From Rhodoferax sp. OV413 (GTDB lineage: Bacteria > Pseudomonadota > Gammaproteobacteria > Burkholderiales > Burkholderiaceae_C), in the NCBI GenBank assembly GCA_945861195.1, contig CAMATS010000033.1:1-12321 (forward strand): 12,321 bases of DNA. The letters run 5' to 3'. Made by a program: the position numbers and the translations under genes. The notes beneath the pieces are model-generated. The model was not told the origin of the DNA. It ran no database searches and saw only the letters and a list, made by a program, of their open reading frames with translations. Below are positions 1-6,559 of this stretch, piece by piece. Within the stretch, counting starts at the first letter, position 1; every line of letters starts with the position of its first letter.

Positions 1-209
1 ACATACTGACTCCAGGCCCCCGGTGCCGAACCGAGGTCAATCACCAGATCACCTGGCTTGATCAGCCTCAAGGTTTCGTCAATTTCCTGTAACTTGTAAG
101 CGGCTCTGGAGCGGTAGCCTTCTTTTTGCGCTAATTTGACATAGGCGTCGTTGACATGCTCATTCAACCAGGCCCGGTTGACTTTGCTGCTTTTGTTGCT
201 GTTTTTCAT
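1..209 (-). CDS. rlmE: RlmE (FtsJ/RrmJ) 23S rRNA 2'-O-uridine methyltransferase, N-terminal part, truncated by window edge
   Basis: RlmE uses S-adenosylmethionine to methylate the ribose of U2552 (E. coli numbering) in the A-loop of 23S rRNA, a late step of 50S maturation. About 69 N-terminal residues are visible, starting with a Lys/Ser/Asn-rich stretch (MKNSNKSSK) followed by the conserved segment GYRSRAAYKL, which carries the family's catalytic lysine (K39 here, K38 in E. coli). The SAM-binding motif I, VIDLGSAPGAWSQ, begins near residue 56. The gene continues beyond base 1; ftsH is the usual next gene but is not visible. The ATG is at 207-209. No Shine-Dalgarno sequence precedes it, only a run of seven A residues, which is unusual. 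It is divergent from yhbY with a 28-base gap, as in E. coli. Identification is secure; only the C-terminal catalytic residues are unseen. Confidence 0.95.
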   Translation of the reverse strand, partial: MKNSNKSSKVNRAWLNEHVNDAYVKLAQKEGYRSRAAYKLQEIDETLRLIKPGDLVIDLGSAPGAWSQY

Positions 210-225
210 TTTTTTGGGGGTCGCC

Positions 226-232
226 GATAATA
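226..232. promoter_or_regulatory. Possible shared/overlapping -10 elements of the rlmE-yhbY divergent promoter
   Basis: The gap between the two divergent starts is only 28 bases (210-237). It contains GATAAT at 226-231 on the plus strand and TATTAT at 232-227 on the minus strand, so a -10-like hexamer is present in both directions over the same bases. Transcription from the plus element would begin near 238, the A of the yhbY ATG (leaderless). The minus element would start near 220, leaving roughly 11 nt before rlmE. I could not find a good -35 at normal spacing for either. This is inferred from motif shape only. Confidence 0.35.
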
Positions 233-237
233 CTGCC

Positions 238-714
238 ATGGCCCTGATTCAACTGACACCCGCCGAGCGCAAAGCGCACCGTTCTGAAGCCCATCACCTC
301 GACCCGGTGGTGATGGTAGGAGGCGACGGCTTGACCGCGGCTATCAAAAAAGAGGCTCATGCCGCCCTGACTGCGCACGGGCTCATCAAAATACGGGTTT
401 TTTCAGACGATCGTTCGGCACGCGAGGGCATGTTGCAACTTCTTGCCGAAGAACTCGATGCAGCGCCGATTCAGCACATTGGCAAATTATTGGTGCTGTG
501 GCGGCCGATGCCGGCGCGTGAGAAGCCTGTCGATGAAAACCGCATGGCTGGCCCGCGAGAGTTCAAAGTGCTGAAGTACAGCAAGCAGGCGGGCCAACGG
601 CCCGAGGTGAAAACCCTGCGCGTCTTGGGCAACCAACGGCTTTCGGCTGGCGGACAGGTCAAGCGCGCCAAAGCGCGCAAGCAAATCAGCCTGAAAAAGC
701 GCAGTCAGACATAA
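238..714 (+). CDS. yhbY: YhbY-family (CRM domain) RNA-binding protein with basic C-terminal extension
   Basis: This is a CRS1/YhbY (CRM) domain protein; family members bind pre-50S particles and act in ribosome assembly. Residues 1-95 are the domain: LTPAERKAHRSEAH, then DPVVMVGGDGLT with the GxxG-type RNA-contact loop (GGDG, residues 28-31), and IGKLLVLWRP near 81-90. E. coli YhbY ends at about 97 residues, while this protein has 158. The extra roughly 60 residues are rich in Lys/Arg (VKRAKARKQISLKKRS at the end) and look like a disordered RNA-binding tail. The ATG at 238 is chosen because it begins the conserved domain. An in-frame upstream extension exists from 151, but it is antisense to the lysine-rich rlmE N-terminus and yields a false hydrophobic stretch. 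No Shine-Dalgarno lies at normal distance (GGGGGT is 16 bases away). Its 3' end overlaps greA by 10 bases, convergently. Confidence 0.93.
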   Translation: MALIQLTPAERKAHRSEAHHLDPVVMVGGDGLTAAIKKEAHAALTAHGLIKIRVFSDDRSAREGMLQLLAEELDAAPIQHIGKLLVLWRPMPAREKPVDENRMAGPREFKVLKYSKQAGQRPEVKTLRVLGNQRLSAGGQVKRAKARKQISLKKRSQT

Positions 715-1181
715 GTCACCGACACCACCTCGTAATTGCGCACGCCCCCGGGCGCCTGCACTTCGGCGGTGTCGCCCTCTTCTTTGCCGATCAGCGCACG
801 CGCAATTGGGCTGCCGATATTGACAAAGCCGAGTTTGATATCAGCCTCATCTTCGCCAACAATTTGGTAGGTCACCCGCTCACCAGAAGCCTCGTCCTCG
901 AGTTCAACCGTGGCGCCAAACACCACTTTCCCGCCAGCGTCGAGTTCGGCCGGATCGATGATCTGAGCGGCCGACATCTTTCCCTCTATTTCCTGAATGC
1001 GGCCCTCAATGAAACCCTGTCGATCTTTGGCGGCGTCATACTCAGCGTTTTCGCTCAGGTCGCCCTGGGCACGGGCTTCGGCAATCGCATTGATAACCCA
1101 GGGTCGGTCGATTGTTTTGAGCCGGTGCAACTCGGTTTTGAGCTTTTGGGCACCGCGTTTTGTGATGGGAATGGTGGCCAC
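705..1181 (-). CDS. greA: Transcription elongation factor GreA
   Basis: GreA inserts its coiled-coil into the RNA polymerase secondary channel and stimulates cleavage of backtracked RNA, rescuing stalled complexes. With the GTG start at 1181 the protein is 158 residues, the same as E. coli GreA. The acidic tip residues of the N-terminal hairpin then fall at D41 and E44 (GDLSENAEYDAAKDRQ), exactly the E. coli numbering. The C-terminal FKBP-like domain starts near residue 80, with SPIARALIGKEEGD near 124-137. A CGGAG Shine-Dalgarno lies 6 bases upstream of the GTG. The frame is open to a TTG at 1214, but that start lies at the T-tract of a terminator and has no ribosome-binding site. The stop at 705-707 lies inside the end of convergent yhbY. 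The gene follows carB in the same direction but is separated from it by a strong intrinsic terminator. Confidence 0.96.
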   Translation of the reverse strand: MATIPITKRGAQKLKTELHRLKTIDRPWVINAIAEARAQGDLSENAEYDAAKDRQGFIEGRIQEIEGKMSAAQIIDPAELDAGGKVVFGATVELEDEASGERVTYQIVGEDEADIKLGFVNIGSPIARALIGKEEGDTAEVQAPGGVRNYEVVSVTYV

Positions 1182-1187
1182 TGAGCG

Positions 1188-1192
1188 CTCCG
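1188..1192 (-). promoter_or_regulatory. Shine-Dalgarno of greA (decides the GTG start)
   Basis: CGGAG on the minus strand lies 6 bases before the GTG at 1181. Together with the match to the family length of 158 residues, it supports that codon over the upstream in-frame TTG at 1214. Confidence 0.75.
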
Positions 1193-1212
1193 TCTGGGTG
1201 GTGAATAGTTCC

Positions 1213-1247
1213 AAAAAAACGCGCCGGGCAAGATCTTGCGGCGGCGC
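1213..1247 (-). terminator. Intrinsic terminator between carB and greA / in the greA leader
   Basis: Read on the minus strand, GCGCCG (1247-1242) pairs with CGGCGC (1226-1221). The interior GCAA-GATC-TTGC forms a second short stem with a tetraloop, separated by a 2x1 internal loop. Seven consecutive T residues follow at 1219-1213. This is a canonical GC-rich hairpin plus U-tract. It lies 73 bases after the carB stop and its U-tract ends 31 bases before the greA GTG. It may end the carB message, or act as an attenuator inside the greA leader, or both. No other intrinsic terminator of comparable quality was noticed in the window. Confidence 0.8.
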
Positions 1248-1259
1248 CTGACCGGGCGG

Positions 1260-1265
1260 ATTATG
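1260..1265 (-). promoter_or_regulatory. Candidate -10 of a greA promoter upstream of the terminator
   Basis: CATAAT (5 of 6 matches to TATAAT) lies on the minus strand in the carB-greA gap. A start about 7 bases downstream (near 1253) would give a short RNA of roughly 40 nt if transcription stopped at the adjacent terminator, or a leader of about 72 nt if it read through into greA. No convincing -35 hexamer was found 16-18 bases upstream, so this is a weak call from sequence alone. Confidence 0.3.
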
Positions 1266-1284
1266 CCGGTGTTGTGCACCCTGT

Positions 1285-1301
1285 GGCGGCCAAGCCCCGC
1301 C
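1285..1301 (-). other. Small GC hairpin just downstream of carB
   Basis: On the minus strand GGCGG (1301-1297) and CCGCC (1289-1285) can form a 5-bp stem with a 7-nt loop, starting about 19 bases after the carB stop. No T-run follows, so it is not an intrinsic terminator. It could protect the carB mRNA 3' end or be chance in GC-rich DNA. Confidence 0.25.
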
Positions 1302-1319
1302 CTGCCCTGCCGCAAAAGA

Positions 1320-4300
1320 CTATCCAGTCAGCTGCCCATGCATCTCTTGAACCGACAGCACATCGAGGTGGTCCATCGCATGCATGCCCTGCACTGCGGC
1401 CTCGGCACCAGCGATGGTGGTGAAGGTGGTCACCCGCGCCTGCAAAGACGAGGTCCGAATATGGCGTGAGTCAGCAATGGCATTGCGGCGTTCTTCCACG
1501 GTGTTGATGACCAGAGAAATTTCATTGTTCTTGATCATGTCCACCACATGGGGGCGGCCCTCAGTCACCTTGTTGACCAGGCCACAGGGTACGCCGGCGG
1601 CATTGATGGCGGCCGCTGTACCCTTGGTCGCTGTCAAAGCAAAGCCCATATCAAACAAAGCCCGGGCGACCACAATAGCTCTGGGCTTATCCCGGTTCTT
1701 GACCGATATGAATACCTTTCCGGCCGGCTCACCCGTGGCTGTCAACGGCCGCGGCAATTGGGTTCCAGCGCCCAATTGCGACTTAACAAAGGCCTCGCCA
1801 AAGGTTTTTCCCACCCCCATCACCTCACCGGTAGACTTCATCTCCGGCCCCAGAATGGTGTCGACGCCGGGAAACTTGACGAAGGGGAAGACCGCCTCTT
1901 TGACACTGAAATAAGGCGGCGTGACCTCGTGCTTGAGCCCTTGCGAGGCCAGCGACTGGCCCACCATGCAGCGCGCCGCGACTTTGGCCAGGGGAATGCC
2001 GGTTGCCTTGGATACAAAGGGCACTGTGCGCGAGGCCCGCGGGTTGACTTCCAGCACATAGATCAGGTCCTGCCCGTCGATATTCTGAATGGCAAACTGG
2101 ACATTCATCAGGCCCACCACGTTCAGGGCCTGCGCCATCTCCGAGGTCTGGCGTTTGATCTCGTCAACGGTGGCCGCACTCAGGCTGTAGGGCGGCAGGG
2201 AACAGGCCGAGTCGCCACTGTGCACGCCCGCTTGCTCAATATGTTCCATCACGCCACCAATGAAGGTGCGGCCGGGCTCCCCATCGGCGCCAGCGTCGCG
2301 CAGGCAATCAACGTCACATTCGATTGCATCGTTCAGAAAGCGGTCAAGCAGCACCGGCGAGTCATGGCTGACCTTGACCGCCTCGCGCATGTAGCGCTCC
2401 AAATCACGCTGTTCATGCACGATTTCCATGGCGCGGCCGCCCAGAACATAGCTGGGACGGACCACCAGCGGGTAGCCCAGGGCGGCGGCTTTCCCCAGCG
2501 CCTCGGGCTCGGTGCGGGCGGTAGCGTTGGGCGGTTGGCGCAGCTTCAGGGTGTGCAGCAGTTTCTGGAAGCGCTCTCGGTCCTCAGCCGCATCAATCAT
2601 GTCAGGCGAGGTGCCGATGATGGGCACCCCGTTGGCTTGCAGGTCGAGTGCGAGCTTGAGCGGCGTCTGCCCGCCATACTGGACGATGACGCCCAGAGGT
2701 TTCTCCTTGTCGACTATCTCAAGCACGTCCTCCAGCGTGAGCGGCTCAAAGTACAGACGGTCTGAGGTATCAAAGTCGGTCGAGACGGTTTCCGGGTTGC
2801 AGTTGACCATGATGGTTTCATAGCCGTCTTCGCGCAGGGCCAGCGCCGCATGCACGCAGCAGTAATCAAACTCGATGCCCTGGCCGATCCGGTTCGGGCC
2901 GCCGCCCAGCACCATGATCTTTTTGCGCTGGGTCGGCTCGGCCTCGCATTCGCTGTTTTCGGCCTCGTAGGTCGAGTAGAGGTAGGCCGTGTCGGTGGCA
3001 AACTCGGCAGCACAGGTGTCGACCCGCTTGTAGACCGGACGCACGCCGAGTTCATGCCGACGCTTGCGGATGAGGGTGTCCGTTGTTTTAAGCTGCCGGG
3101 CCAACCGCCTGTCCGAAAAGCCTTTTTGCTTAAGCGCACGCAGCGTCAACGCATCGATCGCGTCGAGCGTGGTGGTTTCGAGCTCGAGCTCTATCTTGAC
3201 GATCTGCTCGATTTGCACCAAAAACCAGGGGTCAATTTTGGTTAGTGCAAACACCTCGTCCACGCTCATGCCCTGGGCAAAGGCATCACCCACGTACCAA
3301 ATGCGCTCCGGGCCGGGCTCGCCGAGTTCTTTCTCCAACACCTCGCGGTCCTGGGTTTTCTCGTTCATGCCGTCCACGCCAACTTCCAGGCCACGCAAGG
3401 CTTTCTGGAACGACTCCTGGAAGCTGCGGCCAATCGCCATGACCTCGCCCACCGACTTCATCTGGGTGGTCAGCCGGCTGTCAGCGGTCGGGAATTTCTC
3501 AAAGGCAAAGCGCGGAATCTTGGTCACCACATAGTCGATGCTGGGCTCAAAGCTAGCTGGCGTTGCGCCGTTGGTGATGTCGTTACGCAGCTCGTCCAAG
3601 GTATAGCCCACTGCCAGCTTGGCCGCCACCCGGGCGATCGGGAAACCGGTGGCCTTGGATGCCAGCGCCGACGAACGCGAGACCCTCGGGTTCATTTCAA
3701 TCACCACCATGCGTCCGTCCTGCGGATTGATCGCGAACTGCACATTGCTACCCCCAGTGTCGACGCCGATTTCCCGCAGCACTGCCAGCGAGGCATTGCG
3801 CATGATTTGGTATTCCTTGTCGCTCAAGGTTTGCGCCGGCGCCACCGTGATCGAGTCACCCGTGTGCACACCCATGGGGTCCAGGTTTTCAATCGAACAA
3901 ACGATGATGCAGTTGTCGGCCCGGTCGCGTACCACCTCCATCTCATACTCTTTCCAGCCGAGCAGGGACTCCTCAATCAACAGTTCTCGGGTCGGCGAGG
4001 CTTCCAGCCCGCGCTTGCAGATCAGCTCGAACTCCTCGGCGTTATAGGCAATGCCGCCGCCGGTGCCCCCAAGGGTAAAGCTGGGGCGGATAACCGTGGG
4101 AAAGCCCAAGGTTTTTTGCACCTGCCAGGCCTCTTGCATCGAGTGGGCGATACCCGAACGGGCCGACCCCAGCCCGATGTGGGTCATGGCGTTCTTGAAC
4201 TTGAGCCGGTCTTCGGCCTTGTCGATGGCTTGAGGCGTAGCGCCTATCAGCTCGACTTGGTATTTGTCGAGAACACCGTGGTGCCACAACTCAAGCGCAC

Positions 4301-4592
4301 AGTTCAAGGCGGTCTGCCCCCCCATGGTGGGCAAAATTGCATCAGGGCGCTGCTTGGCAATGATTTTCTCCACTGTCTGCCAAGTGATCGGTTCAATGTA
4401 GGTCACATCAGCCGTGGCCGGATCGGTCATGATGGTGGCCGGATTGCTGTTGATCAGGATCACCTTGTAACCCTCTTCCCTCAGCGCCTTGCAAGCCTGA
4501 ACGCCCGAGTAATCAAATTCACAGGCCTGGCCAATGATGATCGGGCCGGCACCTATGATCAAAATGCTTTTGATGTCGCTTCTCTTTGGCAT
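1320..4592 (-). CDS. carB: Carbamoyl-phosphate synthase large subunit
   Basis: CarB is the synthetase subunit that makes carbamoyl phosphate from bicarbonate, two ATP and ammonia channelled from CarA, feeding pyrimidine and arginine synthesis. At 1090 residues it is complete, slightly longer than the about 1073 of E. coli. The first half begins MPKRSDIKSILIIGAGPIIIGQACEFDYSG. Its first ATP-grasp domain contains VIRPSFTLGGTGGG (168-180) and VIEMNPRVSRSSALASKATG (297-316). The oligomerisation region spans about 405-555. The second synthetase half starts at KKIMVLGGGPNRIGQGIEFDY (557-577), with VVRPSYVLGGRAM (710-722) and LEVNPRASRTVPFVSKATG (847-865). The C-terminal MGS-like allosteric domain runs from about 955, the site of UMP/ornithine control in E. 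coli. The ATG at 4592 has an AGGA Shine-Dalgarno 7 bases upstream. It lies 88 bases downstream of leuE. Confidence 0.98.
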   Translation of the reverse strand: MPKRSDIKSILIIGAGPIIIGQACEFDYSGVQACKALREEGYKVILINSNPATIMTDPATADVTYIEPITWQTVEKIIAKQRPDAILPTMGGQTALNCALELWHHGVLDKYQVELIGATPQAIDKAEDRLKFKNAMTHIGLGSARSGIAHSMQEAWQVQKTLGFPTVIRPSFTLGGTGGGIAYNAEEFELICKRGLEASPTRELLIEESLLGWKEYEMEVVRDRADNCIIVCSIENLDPMGVHTGDSITVAPAQTLSDKEYQIMRNASLAVLREIGVDTGGSNVQFAINPQDGRMVVIEMNPRVSRSSALASKATGFPIARVAAKLAVGYTLDELRNDITNGATPASFEPSIDYVVTKIPRFAFEKFPTADSRLTTQMKSVGEVMAIGRSFQESFQKALRGLEVGVDGMNEKTQDREVLEKELGEPGPERIWYVGDAFAQGMSVDEVFALTKIDPWFLVQIEQIVKIELELETTTLDAIDALTLRALKQKGFSDRRLARQLKTTDTLIRKRRHELGVRPVYKRVDTCAAEFATDTAYLYSTYEAENSECEAEPTQRKKIMVLGGGPNRIGQGIEFDYCCVHAALALREDGYETIMVNCNPETVSTDFDTSDRLYFEPLTLEDVLEIVDKEKPLGVIVQYGGQTPLKLALDLQANGVPIIGTSPDMIDAAEDRERFQKLLHTLKLRQPPNATARTEPEALGKAAALGYPLVVRPSYVLGGRAMEIVHEQRDLERYMREAVKVSHDSPVLLDRFLNDAIECDVDCLRDAGADGEPGRTFIGGVMEHIEQAGVHSGDSACSLPPYSLSAATVDEIKRQTSEMAQALNVVGLMNVQFAIQNIDGQDLIYVLEVNPRASRTVPFVSKATGIPLAKVAARCMVGQSLASQGLKHEVTPPYFSVKEAVFPFVKFPGVDTILGPEMKSTGEVMGVGKTFGEAFVKSQLGAGTQLPRPLTATGEPAGKVFISVKNRDKPRAIVVARALFDMGFALTATKGTAAAINAAGVPCGLVNKVTEGRPHVVDMIKNNEISLVINTVEERRNAIADSRHIRTSSLQARVTTFTTIAGAEAAVQGMHAMDHLDVLSVQEMHGQLTG

Positions 4593-4621
4593 GTGTTTGT
4601 CCTGCTGTCTGTTCTTTGTGG

Positions 4622-4641
4622 GCAGCGCCCGCGGGCGCTGC
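4622..4641. repeat. Perfect 20-base GC palindrome in the leuE-carB gap
   Basis: GCAGCGCCCGCGGGCGCTGC is its own reverse complement across all 20 bases. It sits inside the 88-base gap between leuE and carB (4593-4680) and is preceded on the minus strand by CATAGCT. It is not followed by a T-run on either strand, so it is not a simple terminator. The AGCGC...GCGCT core next to an ATAGCTGC flank resembles, from memory, short palindromic repeats dispersed in intergenic regions of Comamonadaceae. That family assignment cannot be tested with one copy. In mRNA it would form a very stable hairpin about 30 bases before the carB start. Apart from this palindrome and the carB ribosome-binding site I see nothing else in the gap. 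Confidence 0.6.
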
Positions 4642-4680
4642 AGCTATGGCTTCTCAAAGATTCGTTTTTTGCACCGCTTA

Positions 4681-5337
4681 TCAGGCCAGGCTGGCATTGG
4701 CCAGCTTCAGGCCAAACCAAACAAACACCGCGCCCACCGCCCCGGACAGGCTAGCTGACAACTTGTGGTGCGCACGAAACCTCTGCGCCAATCGGGCACC
4801 CATGAGGATCAGTACCGATAAATACACCGCGCTAAAGCCCATGATGATGGCGCTCAAGATCAAAAACGGCAGGGCCGGTGATGGGTAAGCTGGGTCGATG
4901 AATTGGACAAAGAAAGACAGCAAAAACAAAATTGCCTTTGGGTTCAACAGGCTCACCAGCAATGCGCGTTGAAACGGTTTAGCCAAATGCTGCGGCACCA
5001 CTTGCAGGGGGGCTTCCGCAGCCTCGGGGTGGCGAAATTTTTTCAGCGCTGCGAGAATCAATTGCAAGCCCACCCAGCCGAGGTAAGCCGCACCCACGTA
5101 CTTCACCACCATGAACAAGCCGGGGTTGGTTCTCAAAAGGCCTGCCGCGCCCAGGGCCACCAAAACCAAGAGCACCGTGTCGCCCACAAAAACCCCCAAG
5201 GCCGCCTGAAAGCCGGCCTTCACGCCACGCACACCGGCAACCGAGAGAACAAACAGCGAGTTAGGCCCGGGCAGCAAGATGATGCCAAAAGCCCCGATCG
5301 TGTAGGTCCACAGATCGGTCACGCCATAAAAACTCAT
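4681..5337 (-). CDS. leuE: LeuE-like leucine efflux protein (LysE/RhtB family)
   Basis: This is an inner-membrane amino-acid exporter of the LysE/RhtB superfamily, closest in remembered sequence to E. coli LeuE (YeaS), which exports leucine and some other neutral amino acids. The 218 residues show six likely membrane segments, about 9-31, 42-66, 73-97, 124-148, 155-180 and 196-214. The family signature LLPGPNSLFVL is in the first segment (21-31), LGVFVGD is near 47-53, and SLLNPKAILFLLSFFVQFID spans 129-148. The ATG at 5337 overlaps the carA stop as ATGA and is preceded 7 bases upstream by a strong GGAGG inside the carA coding end, so its translation is coupled to carA. Lying between carA and carB suggests co-expression with carbamoyl-phosphate synthesis. 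The transported substrate is inferred from family resemblance only; arginine- or pyrimidine-linked export is possible. Confidence 0.88.
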   Translation of the reverse strand: MSFYGVTDLWTYTIGAFGIILLPGPNSLFVLSVAGVRGVKAGFQAALGVFVGDTVLLVLVALGAAGLLRTNPGLFMVVKYVGAAYLGWVGLQLILAALKKFRHPEAAEAPLQVVPQHLAKPFQRALLVSLLNPKAILFLLSFFVQFIDPAYPSPALPFLILSAIIMGFSAVYLSVLILMGARLAQRFRAHHKLSASLSGAVGAVFVWFGLKLANASLA

Positions 5338-6521
5338 GCGCGCGCCTCCATCTCGAGAATGAAGCGATCGAACATCGAGCCAATGTCATGCGGACCGGGC
5401 GAGGCTTCTGGATGACCCTGGAAACAAAACGCCGGTTGGTCAGTCCGCTCCAGCCCCTGCACAGTGCCGTCGAACAGGCTGATATGCGTGACACGCAGCG
5501 TGGCAGGCAGGCTTTTTTCATCGACTGCAAAACCATGGTTTTGACTGGTGATGCTGACCCGTCCGCTGGCGAGTTCCTGCACCGGATGGTTGGCGCCGTG
5601 ATGACCGAACTTCATCTTGAAGGTGCGAGCACCGCTGGCCAGCGCCATGATTTGGTGCCCCAGACAAATGCCAAAAGTAGGGATACCGCTGTTGATCAAC
5701 TCGGCAGCGGCGGCAATCGCGTACTCGCAGGGCTGCGGGTCACCTGGACCGTTGCTCAGAAAAATACCGTCGGGCCGGTAGGCCAGCACAGCCGCCGCCG
5801 GGGTTTGGGCCGGCACCACCGTGACCCGACAGCCGCGCTGGGCAAGCATGCGCAGGATGTTTTGCTTGACTCCAAAATCATAGGCCAGCACATGGTAGCG
5901 CGTCTGCGTTTGCTCGCCATAGCCGGCCTGGCCGGCCAGGCTGGGTTGGGCCAGGCGCCACTCGGTCTGGCTCCATGCATAGGGGGCCGGTGTGGACACC
6001 AGCCGCGCCAAGTCCAACCCAGCCATGCTGGGCGCTGCAGCAGCCAGGGCCAGCGCACGCGCAATCAGTGCCGGCGTGAGCGCCTCGCCCGCCGAGAGGC
6101 CCAGAATGCAGCCATTTTGTGCACCCTGGCTGCGGAGCTGGCGGGTCAGCTTGCGGGTGTCTATGTTGGCGATGGCCACGGTACGCTCGCGTTGCAGGTA
6201 ATCGCCCAGCGTCATGTGCTGACGGAAATTGGAGGCCAACAGCGGCAGGTCCTTGATGATCAGGCCGGCAGCATAAACCCGAGATGCCTCCACATCCTGC
6301 GCATTCACGCCGTAATTACCAATATGGGGGTAAGTCAAGGTGACAATTTGCTGGCAGTAACTGGGGTCAGTCAAGATTTCTTGGTAGCCAGTCATGGCGG
6401 TGTTAAACACCACTTCTCCGACGGTGGCGCCGGCGGCACCAATCGAATTCCCGGTGTAGACGCTGCCATCCGCAAGTGCCAAAACGGCTGGCGGGGCAGT
6501 TCCCTTGAGAGACAAAAGCAC
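5334..6521 (-). CDS. carA: Carbamoyl-phosphate synthase small (glutaminase) subunit
   Basis: CarA hydrolyses glutamine and passes ammonia to CarB. The 395 residues comprise an N-terminal small-subunit domain (about 11-140, with GEVVFNTAMTGYQEILTDPSY at 35-55 and NIDTRKLTR at 119-127) and a C-terminal class I glutamine amidotransferase domain (about 208-390). In the latter, SNGPGDP marks 256-262, the nucleophilic cysteine is C286 in FGICLGHQIM, SQNHGFAVD follows at 326-334, and the catalytic His/Glu pair is H370 and E372 in GHPEASPGPHD. All catalytic residues are intact. The GTG start at 6521 has CGGAG 6 bases upstream. A TTG two codons in is a less likely start. Its stop overlaps the leuE ATG by 4 bases. 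It heads a carA-leuE-carB unit after a 178-base gap from the upstream methyltransferase gene. Confidence 0.97.
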   Translation of the reverse strand: MLLSLKGTAPPAVLALADGSVYTGNSIGAAGATVGEVVFNTAMTGYQEILTDPSYCQQIVTLTYPHIGNYGVNAQDVEASRVYAAGLIIKDLPLLASNFRQHMTLGDYLQRERTVAIANIDTRKLTRQLRSQGAQNGCILGLSAGEALTPALIARALALAAAAPSMAGLDLARLVSTPAPYAWSQTEWRLAQPSLAGQAGYGEQTQTRYHVLAYDFGVKQNILRMLAQRGCRVTVVPAQTPAAAVLAYRPDGIFLSNGPGDPQPCEYAIAAAAELINSGIPTFGICLGHQIMALASGARTFKMKFGHHGANHPVQELASGRVSITSQNHGFAVDEKSLPATLRVTHISLFDGTVQGLERTDQPAFCFQGHPEASPGPHDIGSMFDRFILEMEARA

Positions 6522-6527
6522 AGGGTT

Positions 6528-6532
6528 CTCCG
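6528..6532 (-). promoter_or_regulatory. Shine-Dalgarno of carA (supports the GTG start)
   Basis: CGGAG on the minus strand lies 6 bases before the GTG at 6521. It fixes the rare start codon, as no ATG is available near the start of the conserved domain. Confidence 0.7.
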
Positions 6533-6559
6533 ATTAAATAACGGGTACGCCCAGAGCTT

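Noticed and set aside
151..237. In-frame upstream extension of yhbY with a hydrophobic, signal-peptide-like leucine-rich stretch
   Set aside because: It is antisense to the lysine-rich start of rlmE: Lys codons read backwards give Phe and Leu. The conserved CRM domain starts at the ATG at 238.
1548..2765. 405-codon open frame on the plus strand
   Set aside because: Fully antisense to carB, no recognisable domain, composition typical of shadow frames in GC-rich coding DNA.
4622..4641. Palindrome as an intrinsic terminator after leuE
   Set aside because: No T-run follows the hairpin on either strand, so it is listed as a repeat or structural element instead.
3807..4754. 315-codon plus-strand open frame extending from within carB past its start
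   Set aside because: Antisense to the carB N-terminus, no ribosome-binding site or domain. Its end crosses the leuE-carB gap by chance.
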